Shown: positions 31,741 through 41,626, counted from the first letter of the stretch. The stretch: DNA of 64,000 bases from Aggregatilineales bacterium (GCA_030834905.1 JAUQWZ010000062.1:1-64000); one strand, 5' to 3'. Notes: generated by a model not told the origin, from the sequence alone. Program-made: numbers and translations.

Positions 31741-33498
31741 ATGGCGCAGATGTTCATTTCCTACAGTCGGGTAGATACAGCGTTCGTCGAACTCTTTATT
31801 CGACGGCTTCAACGCGCCTTTCCTGATCTGAAAATCTGGCATGATCAAGCACCGCATGGGTTGATCGGCGGCGGCAACTGGTGGAACGATATTCTCGCTG
31901 CGATTGCCGCATCCGATGTATTCATTTACATCCTCTCCAATGAGTCAGTCAGCTCTCTCTACTGCCAGGCAGAATTTACCGAAGCGCGCCGCCTGCAAAA
32001 ACGGATCATCACAGTTCAGGCGCGCGACCGAACCGAACTCACGGATGACCTGGACGATATTCAGTTCATCAATATGAAGGATGGTGTAGACGATACCGAA
32101 GCCTTCGCCAGCCTGGTCGCCGCTGTCAGTTTACGGCTGCGTGAAGCACAAAAATATCGTCATGCACGCCCGCTGTGGAAACCCGCCACACCCAAGCCCA
32201 ACAAGGAAGCGCCGCCGACCCGTACTGCTGATGCACCCGATATTTCGACGCCTGCATTAGCAAAACCAACGGCTGAACAGGAAGCACTGCGACTGGCGCG
32301 TAGCGGTGTGCGCTGGCAGATCATCGGCGTAGCATTGAGCGTGGTGCTCGGGCTGGCGGCGCTGGCGGTGCCACTGCTGGATCGCATAGGTGCTGGCACG
32401 CCGACAACGGTTGCACGGGCGAGTGTCGCCCCATCAGAGACGCCTGCACCCACCCGCGATCTGGCACTGCCAGCCACCTTAAGTAGCTTCGAACAACTGC
32501 AAACGGCGCAGATGCAGCTTACCCACTCTGCTGCGACACAGGCTGCCGCAGACCTGAACGCCACACAGGATACGATTTTGAGCGCGAACGCGACCGGAAC
32601 AGCGCAGCAGATCATGGCGACTGAAGCCGCTGCCCAGGCGACACTACTGGCACTTTCATGGACGCCGACACTGCGTCCGACGAACACCCCTGTGCCACCT
32701 ACATCCACCTTTACGCCGACACTGACACCCACGTCCGACCCACTGGAGGCCGCCCTCACTACCGCTCGCAGCTTCACGGGCAGCAACACCGACTGGCAGG
32801 CGCTGTATCGGGATGGCTTTCAGTACACCTTTGAGGACGACGTAACGATGGTGCTGGTGCCGGCAGGGAGCTTTACGATTGGCGCGAACCCACAAGCTGA
32901 TGATGAGCGTAATGGCAGCGTGATCACGTTCAATGAACCCTTCTGGATCGACCTGACGGAAGTGACGCAGGTGGATTTTGAACGGCTAGGCGGTGAAGCT
33001 GTAAGGGCAAGTTCTTTCACAGGGACTAATCGTCCTGTTGAACGGATCACCTGGTTTGAAGCACGGGACTTCTGTGCACGGCGCGGGGCGCGGTTGCCAA
33101 CGGAAGAGGAGTGGGAATACGCGGCGCGCGGCCCCGCTGCGTGGGACTATCCGTGGGGCGATACGTGGAATGCGAGTAACGCAGTGTGGAATCGCAGTAT
33201 TTCGCAGGGGACGGCAAATGTCGGCAGCATTGCAGCGGGGCGTTCGTGGGTGGGGGCATTTGATCTGAGTGGCAACGTCTGGGAATGGGCGAGTTCGCTC
33301 TACCTGCCTTATAGCAGCACAGAAAATCGGGAAGCGGATACAGGGAATAGCACGAATGTTCTGCGCGTGCTGCGCGGCGGCTCGTGGGTCAACAACAATG
33401 CGGACGACCTCCGCGCGGGGGATCGTAATGGGTTCAATCCTGACAGCGGGATCAGCAGCATCGGTTTTCGGTGTGCCCGACCTTGCGCCCCGCTGTGA
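31741..33498 (+). CDS. TIR domain - membrane helix - FGE-sulfatase-like protein
   Basis: 585 residues. Residues 1-125 form a TIR domain (MFISYSRVD, then the DVFIYILSNESVSSLYC region). A single membrane segment follows at about 193-215. Then a Thr/Pro/Ala-rich linker with TPTxTPT repeats, and a C-terminal FGE-sulfatase/SUMF1-like domain from about 350 (MVLVPAGSFTIGAN, WYEARDFC-like WFEARDFCARRGARLPTEEEWE, SGNVWEWASS, then VLRVLRGGSW). Such fusions are common in Chloroflexota and cyanobacteria. The FGE fold often serves as a ligand-binding module. A defence or signalling role is possible, since TIR domains can degrade NAD+. Catalytic residues were not verified. Confidence 0.88.
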   Translation: MAQMFISYSRVDTAFVELFIRRLQRAFPDLKIWHDQAPHGLIGGGNWWNDILAAIAASDVFIYILSNESVSSLYCQAEFTEARRLQKRIITVQARDRTELTDDLDDIQFINMKDGVDDTEAFASLVAAVSLRLREAQKYRHARPLWKPATPKPNKEAPPTRTADAPDISTPALAKPTAEQEALRLARSGVRWQIIGVALSVVLGLAALAVPLLDRIGAGTPTTVARASVAPSETPAPTRDLALPATLSSFEQLQTAQMQLTHSAATQAAADLNATQDTILSANATGTAQQIMATEAAAQATLLALSWTPTLRPTNTPVPPTSTFTPTLTPTSDPLEAALTTARSFTGSNTDWQALYRDGFQYTFEDDVTMVLVPAGSFTIGANPQADDERNGSVITFNEPFWIDLTEVTQVDFERLGGEAVRASSFTGTNRPVERITWFEARDFCARRGARLPTEEEWEYAARGPAAWDYPWGDTWNASNAVWNRSISQGTANVGSIAAGRSWVGAFDLSGNVWEWASSLYLPYSSTENREADTGNSTNVLRVLRGGSWVNNNADDLRAGDRNGFNPDSGISSIGFRCARPCAPL

Positions 33499-33575
33499 GC
33501 TGCATGTTCACGGATATGCAGGCGGCGTAAGAGCGCCGGATGTTCCCGCCCAAGCCAGCGGGCAAATACAAAAAA

Positions 33576-33622
33576 GCGCCGTCTGTTCTGGTAGTCCGTG
33601 AGGACGAACGATCAGGCGGCGC
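33576..33622 (-). terminator. Terminator of the conjugation operon
   Basis: On the minus strand a 10-bp stem (CAGGCGGCGC class arms at 33613-33622 and 33576-33585, one G-U) encloses a smaller hairpin (GTCC/GGAC) and is followed by a T-run (the plus strand shows AAAAAA up to 33575). It lies between convergent genes. Confidence 0.65.
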
Positions 33623-33628
33623 GCTCGT

Positions 33629-35719
33629 TTACAGGTCAAGGTCAATTTGTGGACTCTCGAACTGCTCCCGCGCATCATGCTCCGCATTCGGATCATGCAA
33701 ATGCCAATCGTCTGCCTCACGTACGGCGGTGCGATTGCCACTCATGTAATCGACGATCTGGTTGTAATCCATCGCCTCCCATTCACCAGATAATCCCTCC
33801 AGCTTTGCCACCTCCGGCGCGAGTTCAGGACCATCGAGCAGTCCTGGCACAAGATACGAGCGAAATTCTGCCTCAAACTTTCGCGCGTCGTTTTCGCTTG
33901 CGAAGTGCGCCATCTCCAGCGTCCGGGCTTCCGTCGGGTAGATGCTGTCGTCCATGCCATTTTCTGCAACATAGCCGTCGAAGTCAGGCGGAAGTTGCGG
34001 AAACTCGGTCACAAACAGCGCCGTGCCGAGTCGTTCGCCCTCAGGCGTTTCGACCGGGTGGTAATGCATCTGCCAGTAATGGCGCTCCGGTTCAGGTTCG
34101 TCACCGGTTTGCGCGGCGATCAGCGCATCCCAATTCTTCGGCTCAGGCGTGAGTACGGCAGGCAGCTCCTGGGTCTCGTCGTTGGTTATATCTTGCATCG
34201 CTTCCCCGACTGACACGTTTTCTAAGCCCAACAATTTCACCTCACGTGCCGTCGTGAAGCGGTCGGTCGGACCATCCGTGTACAGCCGCCCGTCGTCCCG
34301 ATCCGCATCCAGTTCATCGTTTGCCACCGCCATTCCTTCCGCCTGGCGCATGGCGACTTCCAGCCCTGCCTCCTGATAGGTGCGGTACAAATCCTCCCGA
34401 TCCATCGCGGCGATCTCTCGCTCGGCTTCGCGTTCCCATTCATACGATGCCATCGGATAGGTCTTGAGCGTTTGGGTCTGATTGCCGATACGCTCATCTT
34501 CTTCTAGCCACCATTTATCGGCAGCCAGTTCCAGCGTCCAGGGATCGACAGCCACCACCTCAAACGAGTAGTTGACAGCCGGATCGACCGGTTCGAGTAG
34601 GTGATAATTCGAGTCGGCAAACTGCTTTCGGAACTGTTCAGCGCGCGCTTGTCGCGTAAGTGCCTGCGCGTCGTCATGCCTATGTTCATGAGGAATAGCT
34701 TCCGCCGCTCGCTCCCGCTCCAGGCTGGTCGTGAACGGATCGGGCGGTCCGTGTGTGAACAAACGCGGGTCATCACGGGTGGGATCGATGATCCCCGCAT
34801 CGATGCCTGCTTGTTCAACCAGATTCATCGCGCCTTGCAGATCGCCATTGGCTTGCAGGGTGAACGCCATATTTGCCTGGAGATGCGCTTCCTCCCAACT
34901 TGGTTGTGGAATCGTGAGGCGTTCGTACTCGCCATCGCTCCACGATTTCACGACCTCAATGAATGATTCACCGTTGGCACTCATGGCTCCAATGCCATAG
35001 TCTGGCATTTCACGCTCGCGTACCGTCGTGAACGGGTCGGCGGGTCCAGCTTCAACAAAGAGGCGCGGGTCATCGCGGATGGGTTCAAGATAACCGCCCG
35101 CGACCGCCATCCGTTCAGCGAGATTCATCGCCGCTTCCAAGCCCTGCGTTTCACGCAGTTGGTTCAGTTCGCGCTCGTCAATCCGTGCCTCTTCGTACAT
35201 GCCATATTCGGCAATGGTGAAGGTGTCGAAACGCCGTTCGCTGCCGTGCATCCACGTTTTCACCGCTTCCAATGACGGCTCATTGTTCGGTCCTACGCCG
35301 TAGCCAAAGTAGTATTCCGGATGCGGGTTGAGTGCAGGCAAGTCCGGCGGATCGGGGAATTCCTGTCCATAGTTGTCCGCGATATCGCGCGCGAGCTGCT
35401 GCGCCATGTAGACATCGCCTTCCGCCAGATACTTCTCTAAGTCCGCTAACGGCCAAGCGGAACCGGGATCATCGTCGGACAGCGGCATCACAGGATACGA
35501 GTCGTGAATAACGTGTCCCCCATCCGCCCGCGCTGCGCGGAAGTAGCGCAGTTCATAGGGTTCAGCCTCCGGCTCATGGTTCTCGACGACAGCAAACCAG
35601 TGGGTAGTGCCACCGCCGTCGAGATGATGCGGTATGACCTGACCCTCCTCATTCAGCGGCAGAAGATCGTCGCTGAGCGTTACTTGTGGTAGGAGCTTGC
35701 GGTTGCTATCCTGCGTCAT
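33629..35719 (-). CDS. Repeat-containing protein of the conjugation operon (696 aa)
   Basis: No known family recognised. It carries three copies of a unit of roughly 110-150 residues. Each unit ends in a motif like AMNLAERMAV..L-PIRDDPRLF followed by GPADPFTTVRERE (variants PTRDDPRLFTHGPPDPFTT and DADRDDGRLYTDGPTDRFTT). The protein is acidic, has no signal peptide and is probably cytoplasmic. The 366-residue protein two genes upstream carries a related segment (AFEAAEGMALAADQRGLW), so the two are probably paralogues. It is the last gene of the minus-strand conjugation operon and overlaps the RHH gene start. Function unknown. Confidence 0.75.
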   Translation of the reverse strand: MTQDSNRKLLPQVTLSDDLLPLNEEGQVIPHHLDGGGTTHWFAVVENHEPEAEPYELRYFRAARADGGHVIHDSYPVMPLSDDDPGSAWPLADLEKYLAEGDVYMAQQLARDIADNYGQEFPDPPDLPALNPHPEYYFGYGVGPNNEPSLEAVKTWMHGSERRFDTFTIAEYGMYEEARIDERELNQLRETQGLEAAMNLAERMAVAGGYLEPIRDDPRLFVEAGPADPFTTVREREMPDYGIGAMSANGESFIEVVKSWSDGEYERLTIPQPSWEEAHLQANMAFTLQANGDLQGAMNLVEQAGIDAGIIDPTRDDPRLFTHGPPDPFTTSLERERAAEAIPHEHRHDDAQALTRQARAEQFRKQFADSNYHLLEPVDPAVNYSFEVVAVDPWTLELAADKWWLEEDERIGNQTQTLKTYPMASYEWEREAEREIAAMDREDLYRTYQEAGLEVAMRQAEGMAVANDELDADRDDGRLYTDGPTDRFTTAREVKLLGLENVSVGEAMQDITNDETQELPAVLTPEPKNWDALIAAQTGDEPEPERHYWQMHYHPVETPEGERLGTALFVTEFPQLPPDFDGYVAENGMDDSIYPTEARTLEMAHFASENDARKFEAEFRSYLVPGLLDGPELAPEVAKLEGLSGEWEAMDYNQIVDYMSGNRTAVREADDWHLHDPNAEHDAREQFESPQIDLDL

Positions 35720-35942
35720 GAATCCTCCTTACGCGGTTCAGGCGCACCGGAAAATCACGTCCGGCGCGACCGCGCTCAACCACGGTGAACTGTCCGTTTG
35801 CGACGAGCGCGACCGCAGCCCGTCTGATGAGCAACCGCAGCGCGCCGGTGCGATCCACCTCAAGCCGCTGCGCTAACTGTTCGAGACGCACCTGATCAGC
35901 GGCGGAGAGACGCAGCGAAAAGTTCTTCGATCCGTCGCTCAT
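35706..35942 (-). CDS. Ribbon-helix-helix-like DNA-binding protein
   Basis: 78 residues. NFSLRLSAADQVRLEQLAQRL and the following DRTGALRLLIRRA fit a CopG/Arc-type RHH fold, with a basic C terminus. It overlaps both neighbours (ATGA with the upstream gene, 14 bases with the downstream gene). It may regulate the operon or bind the transfer origin. No evidence separates these. Confidence 0.7.
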   Translation of the reverse strand: MSDGSKNFSLRLSAADQVRLEQLAQRLEVDRTGALRLLIRRAAVALVANGQFTVVERGRAGRDFPVRLNRVRRIHDAG

Positions 35943-37039
35943 AAGTCAATCTCCCACAGGTCACGGGTATAGTCCGCCAGATCCTGGGCAGTATCTGGTT
36001 CCAGTGGGATGCCGCGTTCACCCTCCCACAGCCCGCGCTGATCGGCGGCAAGCGCCATGCCTTCAGCTGCTTCAAATGCCCGCTCGATGCCGTCGCGCTC
36101 AACCACGTTGAGCAGATATTCCGCCGCACCGTATGCCTTGTCCCACTCACCCGGTACACATGGGGCAAGCTGCGCTTCGACCTCATCTGTCTTCGGGTCA
36201 CGCCCAAGTGAAAGGATGCTGGTCACACAATTCGATGGATCATCCTTGTCTGGCTGAAACACACCGATCCAGTAGGCGGTCCCTGTTTCGGGATCGACGA
36301 ACGGCGGCGGGTCGGTATTGGGGTCGAAACTTTCGGCAGCAATGCCAATGTCTCGCAGTGCCTTAAACGCCGGTATATCCATCTCCACGGCTGGAGCAGG
36401 TTCGTTTTCCAGGTTGAACAGGTCCTCAAACTCGAAATCGTCTGGTGGCAGATCGAGCAGAGCGCCAGCGTCCAAGGAACGCATCTCATCATAAGCGGCA
36501 TATTCGGCGGGTCCCGCCACGCCCCATGTCGGTGCTGACTCACCCAGTTCAGCCGCGCGTTTCGCTGCCCGCTCATGGGCGAAGTCCGTCAATTGAAACG
36601 GCAGCAGCCGCTGATTGTGAATCTCGTTCTGCAACTCGTGATAGAAAGCGGCAGCTTGGTCGAGATCGCCGAACGTGCCGATCTCCAGATAGCTTCCGCC
36701 GAGATCACCGGAGTGGGCGTTGGCGTACAGGTCAATTGCGCCGATGCTATATCGTTCACCTTCATGGTCTAGCGTGGTACGCTCGACGGCAATGATCCCT
36801 GCATCATGCCAGCCCCATCCTTCATCCGCATTGAAGACAGGTTGAGCAGCAACCGCAGGCACGTCCAGTTCGACGGGTTCTGGCATCGATAACGGATTGA
36901 AAGCGTCATCCCCAGGCAGGTAATCGAAGGCGTCGTCTGCAAACAGGACGGTGGGAAACGGATCGTCGGGCATCGAAAAATCAAGTTCCGGTGGTTCTTG
37001 TAGCGCGTTCCAGTCCATCGGCAGTGGCGTTTTCGACAT
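35939..37039 (-). CDS. Acidic hypothetical protein (366 aa)
   Basis: A very acidic, soluble protein with no recognised domain. The C-terminal part (AAEYLLNVVERDGIERAFEAAEGMALAADQ) resembles the repeat unit of the 696-residue protein at 33629-35719. The N-terminal 60 residues are Asp/Pro-rich and probably disordered. It lies 3 bases after the topoisomerase-like gene in the same operon. Function unknown. Confidence 0.7.
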   Translation of the reverse strand: MSKTPLPMDWNALQEPPELDFSMPDDPFPTVLFADDAFDYLPGDDAFNPLSMPEPVELDVPAVAAQPVFNADEGWGWHDAGIIAVERTTLDHEGERYSIGAIDLYANAHSGDLGGSYLEIGTFGDLDQAAAFYHELQNEIHNQRLLPFQLTDFAHERAAKRAAELGESAPTWGVAGPAEYAAYDEMRSLDAGALLDLPPDDFEFEDLFNLENEPAPAVEMDIPAFKALRDIGIAAESFDPNTDPPPFVDPETGTAYWIGVFQPDKDDPSNCVTSILSLGRDPKTDEVEAQLAPCVPGEWDKAYGAAEYLLNVVERDGIERAFEAAEGMALAADQRGLWEGERGIPLEPDTAQDLADYTRDLWEIDL

Positions 37040-37042
37040 CGT

Positions 37043-38710
37043 TTAGATCACCTCCGTCGGACGCAGCACGACCGGCTTGTGTTCGCCAACCGTATGCGAA
37101 GACGGCGCAGTCCTTGGGCGCAGTGCCGTCTCAAAGCGTGTCCAGAAGGTGCGCAGCATGTCGAGACGCGACTCTTCGCCTGACGCGATCCGGGCGATGT
37201 CGGCGTGTAGATCGGCGGCGCAGGTGGGTGATGTGAGGTCGTCAAATGATGATTTGAGATACGCCGCCAGCGTGCGCCCGTGTTCGGTCAGCACCAGAAA
37301 ACCATCGTCAGCGATCACGCAGCCTGCTCTTTGCAGCCCACTGACTGCCCACACTGCGCTTGACGCACCCAATCCGAGATTCACCAGCCCGTTCACCAAC
37401 ATCCCTTCAGTGAAGCGCGTAGTAGGCTCGCTGGTCACGGCATCGAAGGCGATCTGTGTTGGATGCAGTTCGTCGCCCTGACGTAGGACAGGCAGCACCT
37501 CATCCGTGGCGGTGGTCGGCAGGATGCGCCGCCAACCGTCGGCGTAAAGCAGTTTCGCCGTCGCGCGGAGTTCGAGCGGGTACGTTTTGCCTTCGGCGGT
37601 GCCAACGAGAATCCGCGCCCCCATGATCCGTTCCTGCGCTGGAGACATGTGCGCGGCAATGAAGCGTCTCCAGATCAGCGCATACAGTGCCGCGCCATTA
37701 CCGGGCAGGTTTTCAGGGATACGGTTGATGTCGGTTGGCGCGATTCCGCTGGCGACCACCGCATCGGGAACGGCGTAATCTGTCCCGAATTCGCGGCGTA
37801 CATACACCCGCGCGGCCTCACTTGCCGCAAGCGTCGGCGCGCTGTCAGAATGGGAGATCCAGCCTGTTTCATACAGGGTTTCAACGAGTGTCAGCAGCCG
37901 TTCCGGCGACAGCGCGAGGTCGCGTTCAGCCGTTTCGATGAGCCTTGGCAGCGTGAGCGCGTCCGGGGCGGGATGCGCCTTCATCGCCTGCCCGGTTCCG
38001 TCTATCCAGAACATGCATTGCTTGAGCAGCGTTTCCAACTGCGTCGCTTGCGCTTCATTCCGCAGCGCCAGCGGTGCGCCTTTGGCATTCACGATTTGGG
38101 CGGTGAACAGCGCGCCACCCTGCTCGAAAGTGACTGAGGCGCGCCAGCGCGTTTCTGGAGTGTGAGCGGCAATCTGCGTTTCGTGCGCTGCCAGCAGCCG
38201 AAGCGCAACCATTCCATAATATGTGAGCGCCGTCTTGATGCCGACCGCTTTTCGCGCAGCGGCATTGACACTCCAACCGACCAAGCGGTTCACGGTGCGC
38301 TGCGTGATTTCCGCTTCGACCTGATTCATATCGAGCGGACGCGGCGTAGCGAAGGCGACACGAATAGCGTCTGGCATGAGCGCGTGCAGCGTCACCCGAT
38401 AGAGCGGCTTGTCCTTTGCGTCCGGTGAGAGTGCCAGCACCTGCCACGCTATCGCTTCACCGGCGCGACTCGGTGGTGTGGCAGCATAGACCGCTTCGCA
38501 CTCGCGCACTGCTTTCATCAGCCGGCGCACGAGATTGTCTTTGCCCGGCGCGATGGCGAAGGTCGGACGGAAGTCGTCCACGTCGATGCCGAGTTTGTCG
38601 GCGGGCAGGTCGCGTACAAAGCCGCAGCACGGCTCGACGCGCCAACCGTCGCCGAGTATGCCCGTCAGTGTCTTCGCCTGTGCAGGCGTTTCTACGATCA
38701 CGAGTTTCAT
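37043..38710 (-). CDS. Degenerate type IA topoisomerase homologue
   Basis: 555 residues with the layout of topoisomerase I/III. The N-terminal TOPRIM domain begins KLVIVETPAQAKTLTGIL, then FVRDLPADKLG, and the GEAIAW motif near residues 82-87. The usual acidic DPDRE before GEAIAW reads PPSRA, so all three TOPRIM metal ligands in that motif are gone. The active-site region normally GLITYMRTDS reads GWISHSDSA, without the tyrosine. Strand cleavage by the normal mechanism therefore looks impossible. It may bind single-stranded DNA structurally during transfer. Other conjugative elements encode active homologues (TraE of RP4). It overlaps the upstream small gene (ATGA). Confidence 0.82.
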   Translation of the reverse strand: MKLVIVETPAQAKTLTGILGDGWRVEPCCGFVRDLPADKLGIDVDDFRPTFAIAPGKDNLVRRLMKAVRECEAVYAATPPSRAGEAIAWQVLALSPDAKDKPLYRVTLHALMPDAIRVAFATPRPLDMNQVEAEITQRTVNRLVGWSVNAAARKAVGIKTALTYYGMVALRLLAAHETQIAAHTPETRWRASVTFEQGGALFTAQIVNAKGAPLALRNEAQATQLETLLKQCMFWIDGTGQAMKAHPAPDALTLPRLIETAERDLALSPERLLTLVETLYETGWISHSDSAPTLAASEAARVYVRREFGTDYAVPDAVVASGIAPTDINRIPENLPGNGAALYALIWRRFIAAHMSPAQERIMGARILVGTAEGKTYPLELRATAKLLYADGWRRILPTTATDEVLPVLRQGDELHPTQIAFDAVTSEPTTRFTEGMLVNGLVNLGLGASSAVWAVSGLQRAGCVIADDGFLVLTEHGRTLAAYLKSSFDDLTSPTCAADLHADIARIASGEESRLDMLRTFWTRFETALRPRTAPSSHTVGEHKPVVLRPTEVI

Positions 38711-38919
38711 GTCAGGTCTCCTTGTGAAGGCGTTTTGCGTTCAGGTCTTTCAGCAGGGCGCGCAATGCTTGGCGGATGGCGCTCCGGTCGTCCAGCAGCG
38801 AGACGGTCGGCAAGCTCTCGCTTACGCAGGACAAGCCAGAGATGCCACTCTCGATAGGCGTGATATGCCTGTGTTTCCAATTCCTGCCACGGCGCGGTCG
38901 CCGTCGCTTTGGGCGGCAT
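38707..38919 (-). CDS. Small basic protein (70 aa)
   Basis: Start ATG 38919 chosen because GGAG lies 7-8 bases upstream, while a competing frame starting at 38924 or 38942 has poor spacing. The stop overlaps the start of the topoisomerase-like gene (ATGA). It is Arg/Pro-rich with one amphipathic helix (ELETQAYHAYREWHLWLVLRK). Family unknown. Confidence 0.6.
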   Translation of the reverse strand: MPPKATATAPWQELETQAYHAYREWHLWLVLRKRELADRLAAGRPERHPPSIARPAERPERKTPSQGDLT

Positions 38920-38975
38920 GACATTGCTCCTTCTTCTTTCACTCAGGTGGTATGACCACTTACGTGGTTGGACGA

Positions 38976-41093
38976 CTATGTCGTCTTGAAGCGCGCCAGT
39001 TCACCTGGCGTTGCCTTGCCGAACAAATACCAGAGTCCTTCATCCTGAATATCTAGCACGAAATGGAAGCGTGGCAGCTGCGCAATGATGTCGCGATGCT
39101 GCTGGTTGAAGTGGGCGAAGGCGGCATCATCGCGGAAGACGTTCATGCCCTGCCGCTGCGAAAAAATCACACGGATCGGGCAGTTCTCGAAGATCAGCCG
39201 CGCTTTTCCCTCCAGAAAGACACTCATCTGCTGATCGACCATCAGCGCCTTCTTGCGTCGGGTGCGGAATGTCTTTGCGGCTTCGATCAGAAAGTCGAGC
39301 AGCGACGGGTGGCGCATGAGGCGGTAGACCTCATCGACGGCAATGATGCGCGGCTGCTCGTCTACCAGCGCGTCACGCCGAATGGCGCTCAAGACCTGCG
39401 TATAGGCGAGCGCCTGTAGGATTGGGTCACCCTCCAACTCATGGAATGAGAAAACACGCGGGCTAATCCAGTCGCGCCCGCCGCGTGTCAGGTCGATGTT
39501 GGTCGTCCCATTCAGGAAGGATGACCACGGTCCTGATCCGGTACACAGCCCGGCGATTTCGTCAGCAAGGTCGTGGGCGATGGACTGCATGGCGGGTTTG
39601 TCGCCCAACTGCGACAGCACATCGCAGACCGTCTCGCACGTCGGCGCGAGATCGGGCGAAACGCGGTTCAGGTCGGGGAAACCGCGATAGAGCATCTCCA
39701 GCGCTTCACCGAGCAAGCCGCGTTCTAGGTTCTCGCGCTGCCCGCCGGAAAGCTGCCGCCCCAGCACCGTTTCGTACAAGCGCGTGGTGTGCGATACCTG
39801 TTCCAGCAGCGTCGGGAACATCACATCCTGCGGATTGAGTCTGGTTGCTTTCGCGCTCAGGACATACCACGGCAAGCCGAAGGCTTCCGCAAGATGTCGT
39901 CCGTGTCCCATCGGTTCGAGCAGGTCGAAGGGAATGCCGTTCTCGGCGTATTCACGGGTTAGATAGCAGTTGACGCCAAACGTCTTGCCAAACCCGGACA
40001 CGCCGACCCAGATTTCGTGCGTGGCGCGTTTGTCCCGCCACGAGTTGTGGAAGACGGGGTATGCCGCGCCAACCGCTTCCCCGCGCATCACGCCGTCAGT
40101 CGTCGAGAGCTTGCGGTAGCCAAGTGGTGCCAGCATCAGCGCCAGTTCACGCGATGTGACCGGCCAAGTCGTGGTTGGCAAGTTGATGTCCTTTGTCCGG
40201 CGGGCAGTGAACAAGCCAACTGCCCGCGACAGTAGTTCCCCAACCTCCTGACGAAGACTGAACCACGCCCGTGTCTCGTTGACAACTGCCTGAATTCGCT
40301 CCTTGAGCGTGTCGAGATCGTCCGCAGCGACGGCGATGGCGATCTGCACCAGATGCAGCGCATCGCCGTTGTTGATCTCCTGCAAGGCACGGCGGCAGTC
40401 GGTCACGCGCTGCACTGAACGGCTGTCTTCGCCGCGCACGCCTGCCAGATGCACCTGATACGCCTGAATGATGTTCTCAATCGCGTCAATCGCGGCATTC
40501 CGGTCATAGGTCTTGGGGATGTCCACCGCCAGCGCCAGTGGGAAGTTGAGGCGAAGCAGCGGCGGCAGAGGGCGAAAGAAATTCCAGGTGGACGGCGCAA
40601 ACTCATAGCTCGTCAGTACCGCCCAGTACCGACGACCGCCAGGACGACCAGACGGCGCGAGATGCCAGAAGGGGCGGTCACGCAGTTCGTAGCGTCCCTC
40701 AAACAATGCTGGAAACGCCGCTTCGGTTACCTGCGTGTCGAAGGCGGACATCAGACCGCCTGCGAGTGCGCGGGGATTGCCGTCACTCCATAGCGCCATC
40801 CCGCACAGCGCCCGCTGGTATTCTGCGCTCAGGTTCATACGCTCGTAGTCACGGCGATACTCGACCAACAGCTCACGTCGCTGTTCATCGTCGCTGGTCT
40901 GTGTGGTTTCGTTTAGCGCTACAATTTTGGCATCGAGCGTAGCGGGCATCTGCCAGCACAGAAAACGTGCTTCCCCTGAAAGCGTCCGCAGCCAGGTTGA
41001 GAAACGGGCTTGCAGGGTGTTCACGCCATCTTCGGTGGCGTGCAGCATGATGTCGAACGGCTCGATCAGGAACGTGCGAATTCGACTGCTCAC
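38976..41093 (-). CDS. VirB4/TraC-type conjugation ATPase
   Basis: 705 residues. Walker A GVSGFGKTF is near residue 360, and Walker B IIAVDEVYRLM about 210 residues later, with the FRTRRKKALMVDQQ and CPIRVIFSQRQ segments typical of VirB4. The N-terminal half is the usual poorly conserved VirB4 domain. It powers pilus and channel assembly at the inner membrane. The GTG start at 41093 overlaps the VirB3-like stop. It lies directly after the VirB2/VirB3-like genes, the standard order. Confidence 0.9.
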   Translation of the reverse strand: MSSRIRTFLIEPFDIMLHATEDGVNTLQARFSTWLRTLSGEARFLCWQMPATLDAKIVALNETTQTSDDEQRRELLVEYRRDYERMNLSAEYQRALCGMALWSDGNPRALAGGLMSAFDTQVTEAAFPALFEGRYELRDRPFWHLAPSGRPGGRRYWAVLTSYEFAPSTWNFFRPLPPLLRLNFPLALAVDIPKTYDRNAAIDAIENIIQAYQVHLAGVRGEDSRSVQRVTDCRRALQEINNGDALHLVQIAIAVAADDLDTLKERIQAVVNETRAWFSLRQEVGELLSRAVGLFTARRTKDINLPTTTWPVTSRELALMLAPLGYRKLSTTDGVMRGEAVGAAYPVFHNSWRDKRATHEIWVGVSGFGKTFGVNCYLTREYAENGIPFDLLEPMGHGRHLAEAFGLPWYVLSAKATRLNPQDVMFPTLLEQVSHTTRLYETVLGRQLSGGQRENLERGLLGEALEMLYRGFPDLNRVSPDLAPTCETVCDVLSQLGDKPAMQSIAHDLADEIAGLCTGSGPWSSFLNGTTNIDLTRGGRDWISPRVFSFHELEGDPILQALAYTQVLSAIRRDALVDEQPRIIAVDEVYRLMRHPSLLDFLIEAAKTFRTRRKKALMVDQQMSVFLEGKARLIFENCPIRVIFSQRQGMNVFRDDAAFAHFNQQHRDIIAQLPRFHFVLDIQDEGLWYLFGKATPGELARFKTT

Positions 41094-41563
41094 AAAGATT
41101 CCTCATCCAGCGGGGCGGATACGAATACCAGCCCGTCACCGCGATCCAGGTCGCGGGCACGAGCAAACGTCACCCATTCCGACAGATCGACTTCGATCAA
41201 ACTGGCAGGTGGCGCGAAGACATTGTTGCTGTCCAGTACGGCAGTATCGGTTGAGAGCGACAGCATCTTCGCCAATTCCGCTGCGACGCCGGTTGGATTC
41301 GTTGTGGATGCAAGCAGGATCGACCCACGCAGGCTGAAGCCCAGTCGCATCCACAGCGGCAGCCCGCCGCGCGGTGACGTGAACACAATCAGGATGAGTG
41401 CGACAGCCACACCCAGTGGGATAGCAAGGTCAGGCAGGGCGAAGCGGCAGAGCGTATAGGCGAATCCGCCGCCAATACCGCCAAGCAGCAGTCGCTTGAA
41501 CGGGATACCGCCGAAGCCTTTCTCGTCGCGGCTGAGGATGTGCGATTTGAAGTCGGCTGCCAT
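41090..41563 (-). CDS. VirB3/PrgI-like membrane protein
   Basis: 157 residues. A basic N-terminal part (KSHILSRDEKGFGGIPFKRL) leads into two close membrane segments (about 27-45 and 48-64) and then a soluble C terminus. The size, topology and position immediately before VirB4 match VirB3/PrgI-type proteins. It would sit in the inner membrane as a secretion-channel subunit. The sequence is too divergent to prove the family. Confidence 0.7.
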   Translation of the reverse strand: MAADFKSHILSRDEKGFGGIPFKRLLLGGIGGGFAYTLCRFALPDLAIPLGVAVALILIVFTSPRGGLPLWMRLGFSLRGSILLASTTNPTGVAAELAKMLSLSTDTAVLDSNNVFAPPASLIEVDLSEWVTFARARDLDRGDGLVFVSAPLDEESL

Positions 41564-41626
41564 GAAGTGCCTCCAAAAGAAAAGGCGCGGAGGCGCGCAA
41601 CGACCTCCGCGCTGGCGGACGACGAC

